From contig JAJDTM010000056.1 of the NCBI GenBank assembly GCA_022827185.1, forward strand, positions 124,001 through 188,000: a stretch of DNA of 64,000 nt, given 5' to 3'. Below are positions 9,441-17,481 of this stretch, one piece after another; positions within the stretch are counted from its first letter, which is position 1, and each line of letters starts with the position of its first letter. The translations under genes and the position numbers were made by a program. The notes beneath the pieces were generated by a model. It worked only from the letters and a program-made list of their open reading frames with translations, searched no databases and was not told the DNA's origin. This stretch comes from Candidatus Poribacteria bacterium. Lineage in GTDB: Bacteria; Poribacteria; WGA-4E; WGA-3G.

Positions 9441-9478
9441 CCCAACGTTGAAAATAATTCGATGTTGGGTGTTTTTTA
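9441..9478 (+). terminator. Rho-independent terminator
   Basis: ACCCAACGTTGAA and TTCGATGTTGGGT pair over 13 bp, with two G-T wobbles and a five-base loop, followed by GTTTTTT. It lies 80 bp after the duplicated membrane protein gene. Confidence 0.8.
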
Positions 9479-9542
9479 TATAATCTATCTCATAAATATC
9501 AGTTTACGTGTTCCGAAAGAACCCTTTTTAGAGGAGGTATTG

Positions 9543-9650
9543 CAAGTCCCCCTGATAAGGGGGATTTAGGGGGTTTCTTCCATCAGAAAGTCTCTCTGAT
9601 AAAGGGGTATTTTTGCTGGGGTGTTTCCCTTGGGGGGTTTCTTCCATCAG
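9543..9650 (+). repeat. AAGTCCCCCTGATAAGG palindrome, two units
   Basis: A full unit at 9543-9574 is followed by TTTCTTCCATCAGAAA and a degenerate second unit (9588-9650) ending in the same GGGGGGTTTCTTCCATCAG. The same two-part structure recurs at 62928-63059. The gap 9363-9791 holds only this, the terminator and the candidate ECF promoter. Confidence 0.7.
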
Positions 9651-9726
9651 AAATCCGCATTCAATCATACGCTCAAACTATTTAGAGACGTGCTATTATA
9701 AAAAACGCAATTTTTTCCGCAAAGGT

Positions 9727-9759
9727 GCAACTTTTCGACCCCGAATTTTCGTCTTTAAT
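9727..9759 (+). promoter_or_regulatory. Candidate ECF-type promoter before ECF sigma gene
   Basis: GCAACTTTT at 9727-9735 and CGTCTTTAAT at 9750-9759 give a -35 of AAC type and a CGTC -10 with 18 nt between GCAAC and CGTC. ECF promoters typically have AAC and CGTC elements. A copy with the same register lies at 13346-13378. Its position 30-60 nt before the sigma gene suggests autoregulation. Confidence 0.5.
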
Positions 9760-9791
9760 CACAGAAGGACGATTTCTTGTGGAGGTGCCGC

Positions 9792-10490
9792 ATGCAACAT
9801 AACGATGATAAATTGGTTCAACTCACTTTGGAAGGCAATGACGATGCTTTTGCTGCGTTGGTAGAGAAATATCGATCGCAAATTCACGGGCTTGCGTGGC
9901 GAAAGATCGGAGATTTTCACATTGCAGAAGATATTACGCAGGAGGTTTTCCTGACGGCATATCAAAAACTCGATACGTTGACACGACCAAACCGATTCGC
10001 AAAATGGGTCTATGTCATTGCCAACAACCTCTGCGTCACGTGGCTCCGAAAACAAGCCGCTCAACCGCAACTGCAGTCGCTAACATCAACTGATCCCGAA
10101 GAACTCTCGGAATTATGTTATTCCGAGTATATAGCACAGCAGCAGAAGGAAACAGGAAAGGAATCGGATCGCGCCTTGATTCAAAAACTCCTTGATAAAC
10201 TCCGAGAGGTTGACCGTACAGTAATCCGCCTTTACTATCTTGCTGAAATGACCTGCGAGGAGATTAGCAAGTTTTTGGGCGTATCCCCAAACACAATTAA
10301 GAGCCGTCTGAGTCGTGCGCGGAGACGATTAAAAAAGGAAGCTGAAGCGATTGAACACACGCTCTGTAGTTTCCGATTGTCTTTTAATTTCATAGAGACG
10401 TTATTCGTGAATTTGGGACTCCCAAGTTTTGGAATGCAAGTAAGTCCAGTCAAATCGCGCAGTTTCTATGCATCCAAATACTACCTATAG
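9792..10490 (+). CDS. ECF-type RNA polymerase sigma factor
   Basis: A 232-residue sigma-70 factor. Region 2 (about 20-90) contains HIAEDITQEVFLTAY and a FAKWVYVIANN segment; region 4 (about 130-185) has the helix-turn-helix TCEEISKFLGVSPNTIKSRL followed by a basic tail. The start at ATG 9792 follows GGAGGTG at 9780-9786. No anti-sigma factor gene is adjacent. After region 4 about 45 residues remain that look unlike a folded domain; related ECF factors from such genomes often carry a longer C-terminal extension, so this one may be shortened. A CGTC-type promoter motif lies just upstream. Confidence 0.88.
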   Translation: MQHNDDKLVQLTLEGNDDAFAALVEKYRSQIHGLAWRKIGDFHIAEDITQEVFLTAYQKLDTLTRPNRFAKWVYVIANNLCVTWLRKQAAQPQLQSLTSTDPEELSELCYSEYIAQQQKETGKESDRALIQKLLDKLREVDRTVIRLYYLAEMTCEEISKFLGVSPNTIKSRLSRARRRLKKEAEAIEHTLCSFRLSFNFIETLFVNLGLPSFGMQVSPVKSRSFYASKYYL

Positions 10491-10518
10491 TAGATTTTCG
10501 TGTTTAGAGAGGAACAAG

Positions 10519-10992
10519 ATGGTTCAAAAGATTGAGGAACAAGATGGCTACATGTTACTCTATTTTGGAGAACTGCCGTCAGACGTAGGGAAAATTGAGT
10601 TTGTCAATTGTCTTGCACATCAAGATAACCAGATACTCTTCTGCAAATGGCGTGATAACGACATTTGGACGCTGCCGGGTGGACGCGCCGAACCCGGGGA
10701 AACAGCTGAAGAAGCTGCACACCGAGAACTTCTGGAAGAGACTGGTGCAACGCTGAAAAATCTTGAAGTATTGTGTTACATTCATTGTTTTATGTTCAAT
10801 CTCGAATACTGGGGAATCGCTTATTTGGGAGAAATAGAAGCATTAGGGAGTCCACTTGACCTTGAGGAAGTGAGTGAAGCGCGTCTGTTCTCATACTTTC
10901 CACAAAATCCAACCAATCCAGGACCGTTCGGGAATCAAAGCAAAGCGTTATATCTCGCCGCAATGCGTAAACTCTCAGAAACAAAAGATTAA
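10519..10992 (+). CDS. NUDIX hydrolase
   Basis: A 157-residue protein with a complete Nudix box at 54-77 (GGRAEPGETAEE followed by REL-EE-G), the metal-binding loop that cleaves nucleoside diphosphates linked to another moiety. N- and C-terminal parts fit a single Nudix domain. The substrate cannot be assigned. The start at 10519 follows GAGAGG; the longer frame from 10468 overlaps the sigma gene and has no ribosome site. It lies 28 nt after the sigma factor gene and may be co-transcribed. Confidence 0.85.
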   Translation: MVQKIEEQDGYMLLYFGELPSDVGKIEFVNCLAHQDNQILFCKWRDNDIWTLPGGRAEPGETAEEAAHRELLEETGATLKNLEVLCYIHCFMFNLEYWGIAYLGEIEALGSPLDLEEVSEARLFSYFPQNPTNPGPFGNQSKALYLAAMRKLSETKD

Positions 10993-11018
10993 GAGGAATT
11001 AGCAAAGGACTGTTGTCT

Positions 11019-11090
11019 ATGAAGCACAAGTTTCCCCGCCTTTGGATGATGGGTGCCTTGACTACTGCTTTCCGTGCCAAGGATAGATAG
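11019..11090 (+). pseudogene. Short ORF remnant with ribosome site
   Basis: AAAGGAC precedes ATG 11019, which opens a 23-residue frame (MKHKFPRLWMMGALTTAF and four more) ending at TAG. It reads like the start of a signal-peptide protein cut off early. It could be a remnant of a lost envelope gene or a chance ORF. Confidence 0.3.
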
Positions 11091-11134
11091 ACGGATTTTC
11101 TGATGAATTTTCGTCGGCATGGGTTAAACCCTTC

Positions 11135-11158
11135 TGTAGGAGCGAGCTGCGCTCGCGA
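11135..11158. repeat. 24 bp palindromic repeat, copy 1 of 3
   Basis: TGTAGGAGCGAGCTGCGCTC then GCGA. GCGAGC and GCTCGC form a short hairpin. Other copies lie at 44575-44598 and, inverted, at 49206-49229. Confidence 0.75.
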
Positions 11159-11171
11159 TGCTTCCTGACTC

Positions 11172-11190
11172 TTACTGACAACTGATAACT
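11172..11190 (+). repeat. CTGACAACTGATAACT repeat before a start codon
   Basis: TACTGACAACTGATAACT ends 15 nt before the ATG of the DUF5916 gene. The same word or close variants occur at 28114-28133, 30432-30450, 30513-30531 and 20350-20369, each within 70 nt of a gene start. Confidence 0.65.
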
Positions 11191-11205
11191 AAAAAAGAGG
11201 TGACA

Positions 11206-13278
11206 ATGGAACAAATTCGACGAGTCCGCGTGTCCAGCGCACGCATTTGGATACTGATCCTGTTCTTGGTGACCACACCGATTTTCGCAAATACACAAAG
11301 TCCAAAACGCACCATCCGGGCAATCTGGGTAGAAAACCCACCCGTTATTGATGGAGACCTAACAGACACAGTCTGGCAAGATGCCGATATTGCAACTAAT
11401 TTCTTCCGAGCAAAGGAGGGAGAAACACATCCCGCTGAATTGGGCACCGAAATTCGGGTGCTGTACGATGAAAAAACACTCTATATCGGCGTGCGTTGTG
11501 AGGAGCCGGACATGAAAAGTCTCCGAGAAACCCTAACGCGTCGGGATTCCCCAGTCTGGCAGAACGACTGTATTGAGGTAATGCTTGATACCTATCACGA
11601 CCAACGCAACTGTTACATTTTTGCGATCAATACGCTCGGCACACAGGCAGATGAAAGGGTCGGCAATGAAAGCGTTTTCGACATGAGTTGGGACGCAAAA
11701 TGGGACGCGAAAGTAAAAAAACACCGTGATCATTGGACAGCGGAGCTGGCGATTCCGTTTCGTGAGCTGCGTTTTAATCGTCAGGACACGACTTGGGGCA
11801 TCAACTTTTGGCGGGTACATCCGATAGATGGTCAATCCTATTCATGGGCAGAGACGGCTTTTTTCTCACGCGTGTCGGAATACGGCGATTTGACAGGGTT
11901 GGATTTGGAAAAGGTAAAAACGGAGCAGAAACTCGGAATACTGCCTTATGGCAGTTATCGCGCGCTCGTCGATCGTTCCAACGACCTTGATGGTGGGTTA
12001 GACCTAATGTTTCCGATTTCAACGCACCTTACCTCGAATGTGACGCTGAATCCCGATTTTTCACAGTTGGAGAGCGATCCGACGCAAATCAACATCTCAA
12101 GCGATCGGGAATTGTTTCTGCCAGAACGCCGTCCGTTTTTCAGAGAAGGTGCTGAGCTGTTTGAATTACCGCTGGACCTGTTCTATACCCGGCGCGTCCA
12201 AGAAATTGATGTCGGTGCGAAAACGACAGGCAAAATTGGCAGTTCTAATTTCGCGCTCATCAATACCTACGGTAAAATGATTGATCGGTACGATGCAGAT
12301 GCGAAAAAACAGGTGAATCTCTTAGCGGGTCGGATTAATCATGACATCGGGGAGCGGACTGTTATCGGTGCGATGGGGATCCACAAACACCAAGCCGATC
12401 GGGATGTCGCACTCCTATCGCTGAATGGACGGTTTGGATTGCATCAAGACTTGACTGCAGCGTCTCAGTACGCCGTTGATTGGGTTGATGGTGAAATGCA
12501 CTCGGCATATCATGCCTCTATGGAATGGATTCACGAAGGCTGGTTTGGCAACATCCGACTTGAGGAGATTCAGGACGGTTTTCGTCCAAACGAAATGGGA
12601 CTTGAGGAGGAGGCGTTCCGTCGCGCACGCGCCCATCTCAGATACAGACATGAGTTTCCAGCGGCACATTTCGTAGAATCCTTTTGGGTGGATACGCGCC
12701 ATTTCCATCAAACCAATGCGGAAAGGTTGCTACGGGAACGGCTGAGCGAGTCTCGTTTCTACATCGACATCGGACGATTTAACTTTTTCGTTTGGGGTGG
12801 GTTCGGTCAACTTCGTGAGGTCGGTCAACTTTTTGATACCAAGTTTATCAGAGCAGACATTGATTATCAAGCACCGTGGGGGCAATTATCGGTTCTCAAT
12901 CGGTTCGGCACGCGTCGAGATGAATTCAATCGGTTTACGAGTTTCTCTGGTGGGGTCAACCTTTTCAGAAAACTCACCATTGATTTGGATCTCGAAAACT
13001 TTTTTTGGCGTGCCCATCGGAATACGCTTATCTTCCGGCTCCGCAGCAATTACCAATTTACGCAAAAAATCGGTTGGCGCATTTTCATTGAACGTGTAGA
13101 TGAGCGGATGCGAGATGAGATCACTTACAACTTCAATTCGATCTTCGACTACGAATTTACGCCGGAAAGCCACTTCTTTTTTGTGATTGCTGATAGCCTA
13201 CCAGGAGATCGTGCCGTATTTGCGAAGTTGGCGTACCTTTTTGAACCCACCCTCCCAGATTTCGCTCGATTTAATTGA
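11206..13278 (+). CDS. DUF5916 protein with N-terminal CBM9-like domain
   Basis: A 690-residue exported protein. A signal peptide (about 13-30, ending PIFANTQS) is followed by a CBM9/DOMON-like carbohydrate-binding module (about 38-215: PVIDGDLTDTVWQDA, YDEKTLYIGVRC) and the DUF5916 part (about 230-690), which includes LFLPERRPFFREGAELF and many alternating aromatic strands typical of an outer-membrane beta-barrel. The protein probably sits in the outer membrane and binds a polysaccharide; no enzyme activity is established for the family. ATG 11206 is preferred over GTG 11200 because AGAGGTG (11196-11202) is its ribosome site. Confidence 0.85.
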   Translation: MEQIRRVRVSSARIWILILFLVTTPIFANTQSPKRTIRAIWVENPPVIDGDLTDTVWQDADIATNFFRAKEGETHPAELGTEIRVLYDEKTLYIGVRCEEPDMKSLRETLTRRDSPVWQNDCIEVMLDTYHDQRNCYIFAINTLGTQADERVGNESVFDMSWDAKWDAKVKKHRDHWTAELAIPFRELRFNRQDTTWGINFWRVHPIDGQSYSWAETAFFSRVSEYGDLTGLDLEKVKTEQKLGILPYGSYRALVDRSNDLDGGLDLMFPISTHLTSNVTLNPDFSQLESDPTQINISSDRELFLPERRPFFREGAELFELPLDLFYTRRVQEIDVGAKTTGKIGSSNFALINTYGKMIDRYDADAKKQVNLLAGRINHDIGERTVIGAMGIHKHQADRDVALLSLNGRFGLHQDLTAASQYAVDWVDGEMHSAYHASMEWIHEGWFGNIRLEEIQDGFRPNEMGLEEEAFRRARAHLRYRHEFPAAHFVESFWVDTRHFHQTNAERLLRERLSESRFYIDIGRFNFFVWGGFGQLREVGQLFDTKFIRADIDYQAPWGQLSVLNRFGTRRDEFNRFTSFSGGVNLFRKLTIDLDLENFFWRAHRNTLIFRLRSNYQFTQKIGWRIFIERVDERMRDEITYNFNSIFDYEFTPESHFFFVIADSLPGDRAVFAKLAYLFEPTLPDFARFN

Positions 13279-13345
13279 CGGAAATTCATTTTTTAACGTG
13301 GGTTCTTGCTTGATTGATAAAATTTGTATTTTTTTTTCAAATTAT

Positions 13346-13378
13346 GCACCCTTTTTGGTAACGAATTGCGTCTTTAAT
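13346..13378 (+). promoter_or_regulatory. Second candidate ECF-type promoter
   Basis: GCACCCTTTTT at 13346-13356 and CGTCTTTAAT at 13369-13378 keep the same 18 nt between GCACC and CGTC as the motif at 9727-9759, with GAATT in the same register. It lies 160 nt before the STAS gene. The rest of the gap 13279-13538 is AT-rich and shows nothing else. Confidence 0.45.
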
Positions 13379-13538
13379 AATTGAAAGCCAATGATGAACG
13401 AAATGACAAGATTTGATGCAACACGTGAATATTGATGAGATGCGAAAAAAAACGAACTTTTTTTGAGCGTACCTGACTAAACTATCAAATACCTAAATTG
13501 AACCTTCAAAGCATGTAAAAATAAAAAGGGAGTAAATC

Positions 13539-13880
13539 ATGACTACTAAAATTCGTCAGCAAAACGGCATCACAATTTTGGAACCCAACGGAAAACTCAT
13601 CGGACCCTCCGTATCAGCATTACGGGCAGCACTCTCGCCGGAGTTAGAAGTATCCGAGGCACCGCGTATTCTCATTAATTTCGAGAACGTCAATAAGATT
13701 GACAGCACAGGACTCGGCGCACTCATGGGCATCCGTGCCATCACAGCACGAAAGAAAGGCCGTGTCGGAGTCGTCAATGTCAGTAAACAGATCAAAAACC
13801 TGATTGTTCTCAGCCGACTCGTGCGAGTCTTTGAACACTACGACACCGAGGACGCAGCAGTTTCCGCACTCTCCGCCTAA
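13539..13880 (+). CDS. STAS-domain anti-sigma factor antagonist
   Basis: A 113-residue single STAS domain like SpoIIAA/RsbV. The phosphorylation motif IDSTGLGAL places the switch serine at position 56. Such proteins bind a serine kinase/anti-sigma factor when unphosphorylated and are released after phosphorylation. No HATPase kinase or PP2C phosphatase partner is in the window. The ribosome site is AAAAGGGAG, and a terminator follows at 13908. An ECF-type motif lies upstream at 13346. Confidence 0.9.
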   Translation: MTTKIRQQNGITILEPNGKLIGPSVSALRAALSPELEVSEAPRILINFENVNKIDSTGLGALMGIRAITARKKGRVGVVNVSKQIKNLIVLSRLVRVFEHYDTEDAAVSALSA

Positions 13881-13907
13881 AATCCAAAATTCCGCAATAA
13901 ATCAATC

Positions 13908-13935
13908 GGGGGTGGTTTTACCACCCCCATTTTTG
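13908..13935 (+). terminator. Rho-independent terminator after STAS gene
   Basis: GGGGGTGG and CCACCCCC pair perfectly around TTTTA, followed by ATTTTTG. Confidence 0.85.
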
Positions 13936-14015
13936 TTGGTATACCTCTGCAGTTATTTGCTTAGAGTTTCCAATCGCGACCCAACTTACTGCTGATAGTT
14001 GATAAAGGAGAGAAA

Positions 14016-14132
14016 ATGAACCCAAAACGCATTGAACGCTGGCAGGCAGAGGTAAATTTAGTCCTTTTTACCAATCCTCATCAAAAAACGGCGTACTCGG
14101 ATAACTGTAGACGTTACCTTCGTAGTTCTTAA
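14016..14132 (+). pseudogene. Orphan start with strong ribosome site, truncated ORF
   Basis: AAAGGAGAG precedes ATG 14016 and a 38-residue frame beginning MNPKRIERWQAEVNLV. The frame then runs into the 3' end of the opposing aminomutase gene. An intact ribosome site before so short an ORF suggests a gene truncated by rearrangement. The second half is plainly antisense to the neighbour. Confidence 0.3.
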
Positions 14133-15123
14133 GTTGAATCTCATCGTCATCGAAAGCCACGACTGGATCAGGAATCAGCGCGATTTTGCCACCACCACCG
14201 GGCGCATCGACAACATAATGCGGCACACCAAGTCCCGATATATGTCCACGCAACGCCGCAACGATGTCTAACCCTGTCTGCACCGCCGTCCGAAAATGAT
14301 CAGTCCCAACAATAAGGTCGGCTTGATAGATATAATACGGTTTGACCCGAATCCGCAGCAATCCCTTCATCAGTTCCACCATGACATCGGGGTCGTCGTT
14401 TACGCCTTTCAAGAGAACCGCCTGGTTACCCATAGGTATTCCGGCATCGGCTAACATGCCACACGCTTTTTCCGTTTCAGGTGTAATTTCGCGCGGATGG
14501 TTGAAGTGTGTATTGATGTAAAACGGGTGATACTGCTTCAGGATCGCACACAATTCAGGCGTAATACGTTGCGGTAGCGTTACAGGGACACGCGAACCGA
14601 TTCGGATGATTTCCAAGTGATCAATCGCTCGTAACCCACCGACAATCATATCAATCTTCTTATCCGTTAGCATCAGGGGGTCCCCGCCAGAGATAATCAC
14701 ATCGCGGATTTCGGGGTGTGCCTGAATATAGGCGAGACCTCTTTCGACGTTATCCTCAGAAATCGAATGCGGGTCACCGACTTTCCGTTTACGGGTACAG
14801 AACCGGCAGTAGATGGGGCACATATAGTTAACATAAAAGAGTGCGCGGTCAGGGTATCGGTGCGTAACGTTCGGCACCTCGCTATCGTCTTCTTCGTGGA
14901 GCGGATCCTCTACGCCTGTGCTGATTAACTCTTTCGGGTCAGGGACGACCTGCTTCCAAATCGGATCACCGGGTTCTTCTATGAGACTGAGATAATACGG
15001 ATTGATACGGATCGGAAATTCTTTATGAATACGCCGCATCTCCTCTATGTCAACATCGAAGGCAGCGGCGAGTTTTTCTGGGGTGTTGACAGTGTCTCTA
15101 ACAAGACGTTTCCATTCTTCCAT
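14068..15123 (-). CDS. Lysine 2,3-aminomutase family radical SAM enzyme
   Basis: A 351-residue KamA/EpmB-type enzyme. The radical SAM cluster motif is C102-PIY-C106-RF-C109. The PLP-binding lysine is K313 in DAPGGGGKI, the family's hallmark. IISGGDPLM gives the GGD-type SAM-binding strand. It interconverts alpha- and beta-lysine or modifies a lysine in EF-P; I cannot choose between these, as no efp or poxA gene is nearby. In KamA the C-terminal segment is longer (about 416 residues in total), so this shorter form is nearer EpmB or other small members. The ribosome site AAAGGA precedes the ATG. Confidence 0.85.
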   Translation of the reverse strand: MEEWKRLVRDTVNTPEKLAAAFDVDIEEMRRIHKEFPIRINPYYLSLIEEPGDPIWKQVVPDPKELISTGVEDPLHEEDDSEVPNVTHRYPDRALFYVNYMCPIYCRFCTRKRKVGDPHSISEDNVERGLAYIQAHPEIRDVIISGGDPLMLTDKKIDMIVGGLRAIDHLEIIRIGSRVPVTLPQRITPELCAILKQYHPFYINTHFNHPREITPETEKACGMLADAGIPMGNQAVLLKGVNDDPDVMVELMKGLLRIRVKPYYIYQADLIVGTDHFRTAVQTGLDIVAALRGHISGLGVPHYVVDAPGGGGKIALIPDPVVAFDDDEIQLKNYEGNVYSYPSTPFFDEDW

Positions 15124-15219
15124 ATATATACGTCCTTTTAAACTTTTTCGCTGTTTTAAACCTGTTTCCCCATAAACGCGACGGAGTGAGGGGACAGGAC
15201 ACGGAATTCGCTGATGCCG

Positions 15220-15783
15220 CTACGGTGCTGCCGTATAGTTTTCGATCGTCACTTTTTTCATCACATCACCTTCGCGAAGTGATTCTACGACATCCATCCC
15301 TTCAACAACTTTCCCAAATGTGGTGTAGTTGCCGTTTAGATGTCCAACATTTCTCGGATCCGAAGTGAGACAGATATAAAACTGACTTCCGGCGGAGTCA
15401 GGGTCCTGTGTCCGTGCCATCGCAATGACACCTTCGTCATGCGGCGGCATCTTGTCGCGAAGGTCGGGATCCTGAAATTCACCCGGGATTGTCCATCCGG
15501 GGCCGCCGGTCCCTGTACCTTGTGGGTCTCCGCCTTGGATCACAAAACCCGGGACATACCGATGAAACGTCACACCATCGTAAAATTCGGACGTAATCAA
15601 CCGAGCAAAGTTCGCTACTGTCGCGGGAGCGGCTTCGGGATAAAGTTCTATTATAATGTTGCCTTTTTCGGTTTCTATCGTTACATTAGGCAATTGTTCA
15701 CTATTGCATGAAACAACTGTCGCCACAAACGCACCTAATACGCTTATTCGCATGATTTTAGTGTGAAAACTGCAGATTTTCAC
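15220..15783 (-). CDS. Lipoprotein cyclophilin-type peptidyl-prolyl isomerase
   Basis: A 187-residue protein with an N-terminal signal and a lipobox-like VVSC (Cys 26), then a complete cyclophilin domain: FHRYVPGFVIQGGDPQGTG, GVIAMARTQDPDSAGSQFYI and GHLNGNYTTFGKV. It catalyses cis-trans isomerisation of X-Pro bonds, here probably on the periplasmic side of a membrane. The GTG start at 15783 follows AAAGGA at short spacing (about 4 nt); ATG 15753 would give a shorter signal and has no ribosome site, so the start is uncertain. Confidence 0.87.
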   Translation of the reverse strand: MKICSFHTKIMRISVLGAFVATVVSCNSEQLPNVTIETEKGNIIIELYPEAAPATVANFARLITSEFYDGVTFHRYVPGFVIQGGDPQGTGTGGPGWTIPGEFQDPDLRDKMPPHDEGVIAMARTQDPDSAGSQFYICLTSDPRNVGHLNGNYTTFGKVVEGMDVVESLREGDVMKKVTIENYTAAP

Positions 15784-15810
15784 GAATTCCTTTTCTGTTG
15801 TTTTATCAGT

Positions 15811-15918
15811 AAAGATTTACGCAAAATTCATTTTATTTTAATTATAGGCGTAAATCTTGCCCGCACGCCGCTGGCGAGGTTTAAAACCTCGCCAGCAAAG
15901 GACGCTGCGTAAGTCCTG
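15811..15918. repeat. Composite palindromic element
   Basis: AAGATTTACGC at 15812-15822 faces GCGTAAATCTT at 15848-15858, then an 11 bp perfect hairpin (GCTGGCGAGGT, 15870-15896), then TGCGTAAGTCCT at 15906-15917, the right terminus of the TAGGACTTACGCA family. It appears to be a nested or degenerate copy. The rest of 15784-16244 outside this and the next element is AT-rich without a gene. Confidence 0.6.
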
Positions 15919-16129
15919 TTGGATCGTATCTGAAATCTTCGACGAGTATTTCCTATGCGAAACATAAGTGCATTCTCGGCGAAAATAAAAGTTGAAATAC
16001 ATTATACACTGATTCAGGCGTGAAGTCAAACAAAATTTGGGACAATCATTTTTTGACTTACGCATCAAGGTGCTTGTTCGGATGGTTTTGGCTTTCGTGC
16101 CTGTCCGAACAGCAGCATTTATATTTATA

Positions 16130-16221
16130 TAGGACTTACGCAGCCCCCTTGCAGGCGGGGTTTCAAACCCCGCCTGCAGTGCGTAATACATAGGTTATCA
16201 TAGAAAAATGCGTAAGTCCTG
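16130..16221. mobile_element. 92 bp MITE-like element with strong internal hairpin
   Basis: TAGGACTTACGCA at 16130-16142 and TGCGTAAGTCCT at 16209-16220 are its termini. Inside, TGCAGGCGGGGTTT (16150-16163) and its exact complement (16165-16178) form a 14 bp hairpin with a one-base loop. The same hairpin occurs at 30471-30499. No clear target repeats. Confidence 0.65.
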
Positions 16222-16244
16222 TTTATACATAAAAAATTTTAGCC

Positions 16245-16273
16245 TTGACACCACAGCTTGGACATGGTATCCT
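16245..16273 (+). promoter_or_regulatory. Sigma-70 promoter of disA
   Basis: TTGACA at 16245-16250, a 17 nt spacer, and TATCCT at 16268-16273. Initiation would fall near 16280, just before AGGAGG, which gives a very short leader. Confidence 0.7.
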
Positions 16274-16285
16274 AATAAGTAGGAG

Positions 16286-17395
16286 GTGGTTACCCTGCGG
16301 AACATCTCGACAGAAAACCAGAAAACACGCGAACTGTTAGCAACTTTGAAATTGCTTTCACCCGGAACCCCTCTGCGAGAAGGTATTGATTATATCAGCC
16401 AAGGTAAAACAGGCGGACTCATTGTTGTTGGTGATACCCCGGAAATCTTAGATTTGACAGAAGGCGGTTTCCGCATCAATTGCCAGTATACGCCAGCGCG
16501 TCTGTACGAATTGTCAAAAATGGATGGAGCGATTATCCTATCAGAGGATATAAAACGAATCGTCCGTGCCAATGTGACACTAAGGGTCAACCCATCTATT
16601 CCTTCAACTGAAACCGGACTCCGCCATCGCTCTGCCGATAAATTTGCTAAACAGACAGACCATATGGTGCTTGCTGTCTCACAGAGTCGGAATACGCTCA
16701 CCTTATATCTCAAAAACCAGCATTATATCTTCCGGGAACGCCCGGAGCTACTGTCCGGGGCAAATCAAACCATGCTCGCACTCACACAGTACGTTAAGGC
16801 AATGCAGAACGCACTTACCATGCTGAATTGGGCAGAATTAAGTGGAAATGTCACGTTAGCGGATGTTGTCACCGCTATCCAACTCTGTGAGCGGGTCCGT
16901 CGCGCTGAACAGGAATTAAACCTCTATAGAATTGAGTTAGGCACACAGGCGCAATCCATACAACACATCCCTGAACTCACGACTGAAATTGAAAACGGGC
17001 TTCTGATTACGAAAGATTATTATCATGAGAGCCTTCGAGACGAATCTGAAGCACTCGAAAGGATTATGGGGCTTGATGCAAACAGTCTCGCAAGCCGGCG
17101 TAATGTCAATGAAGCATTGGGATATCCTCGTAATATTCAGAACACTTTTGGCGCACTTGAACCGCGCGGGTACCGAATACTCAGTCAAGTGCCTCGCATT
17201 CCCTTCAATATTGTTGAAAACATTGTTCATAAGTTCAAATCGTTAGATAAAATTTACACTGCGGCTATTGGTGAACTCGAAGCGGTTGATGGTGTCGGAC
17301 AGACCAGAGCATCAGCAATCAAGGATACGCTCGCACAGATGAAAACCAGTACCGCCCAACCACATCTCCTTGAGTTATCTGTGTTTGAGTCGTAA
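16286..17395 (+). CDS. disA: Diadenylate cyclase DisA (c-di-AMP synthase)
   Basis: A protein of about 369 residues matching DisA end to end. The DAC catalytic motifs are D80-G-A in SKMDGAIIL and RHRSA at 113-117. A helical linker follows (about 160-300) and then a helix-hairpin-helix DNA-binding region (ELEAVDGVGQTRASAI, about 330-350). DisA forms an octamer that scans DNA and makes c-di-AMP from ATP. The GTG at 16286 overlaps the AGGAGG ribosome site (16281-16286); the in-frame CTG at 16295 has ideal 8 nt spacing and may be the true start. A TTGACA/TATCCT promoter lies upstream. Confidence 0.92.
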   Translation: MVTLRNISTENQKTRELLATLKLLSPGTPLREGIDYISQGKTGGLIVVGDTPEILDLTEGGFRINCQYTPARLYELSKMDGAIILSEDIKRIVRANVTLRVNPSIPSTETGLRHRSADKFAKQTDHMVLAVSQSRNTLTLYLKNQHYIFRERPELLSGANQTMLALTQYVKAMQNALTMLNWAELSGNVTLADVVTAIQLCERVRRAEQELNLYRIELGTQAQSIQHIPELTTEIENGLLITKDYYHESLRDESEALERIMGLDANSLASRRNVNEALGYPRNIQNTFGALEPRGYRILSQVPRIPFNIVENIVHKFKSLDKIYTAAIGELEAVDGVGQTRASAIKDTLAQMKTSTAQPHLLELSVFES

Positions 17396-17427
17396 AAGCA
17401 CCAAGCCGATGCTCTGTAGACAAAAAA

Positions 17428-17457
17428 TTGGAAAATTGAACTAAGGTCAAGTATAAA
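17428..17457 (+). promoter_or_regulatory. Possible sigma-70 promoter before lipoprotein operon
   Basis: TTGGAA at 17428-17433, an 18 nt spacer, then TATAAA at 17452-17457, 24 nt before the start codon. Confidence 0.4.
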
Positions 17458-17481
17458 AAACAATTAATAAGGAGTCAGAAA

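Noticed and set aside
15838..16191. 117-residue minus-strand ORF
   Set aside because: It is made of two palindromic elements; the QAGFETPPA reading recurs at 30470, where it is plainly a repeat in translation.
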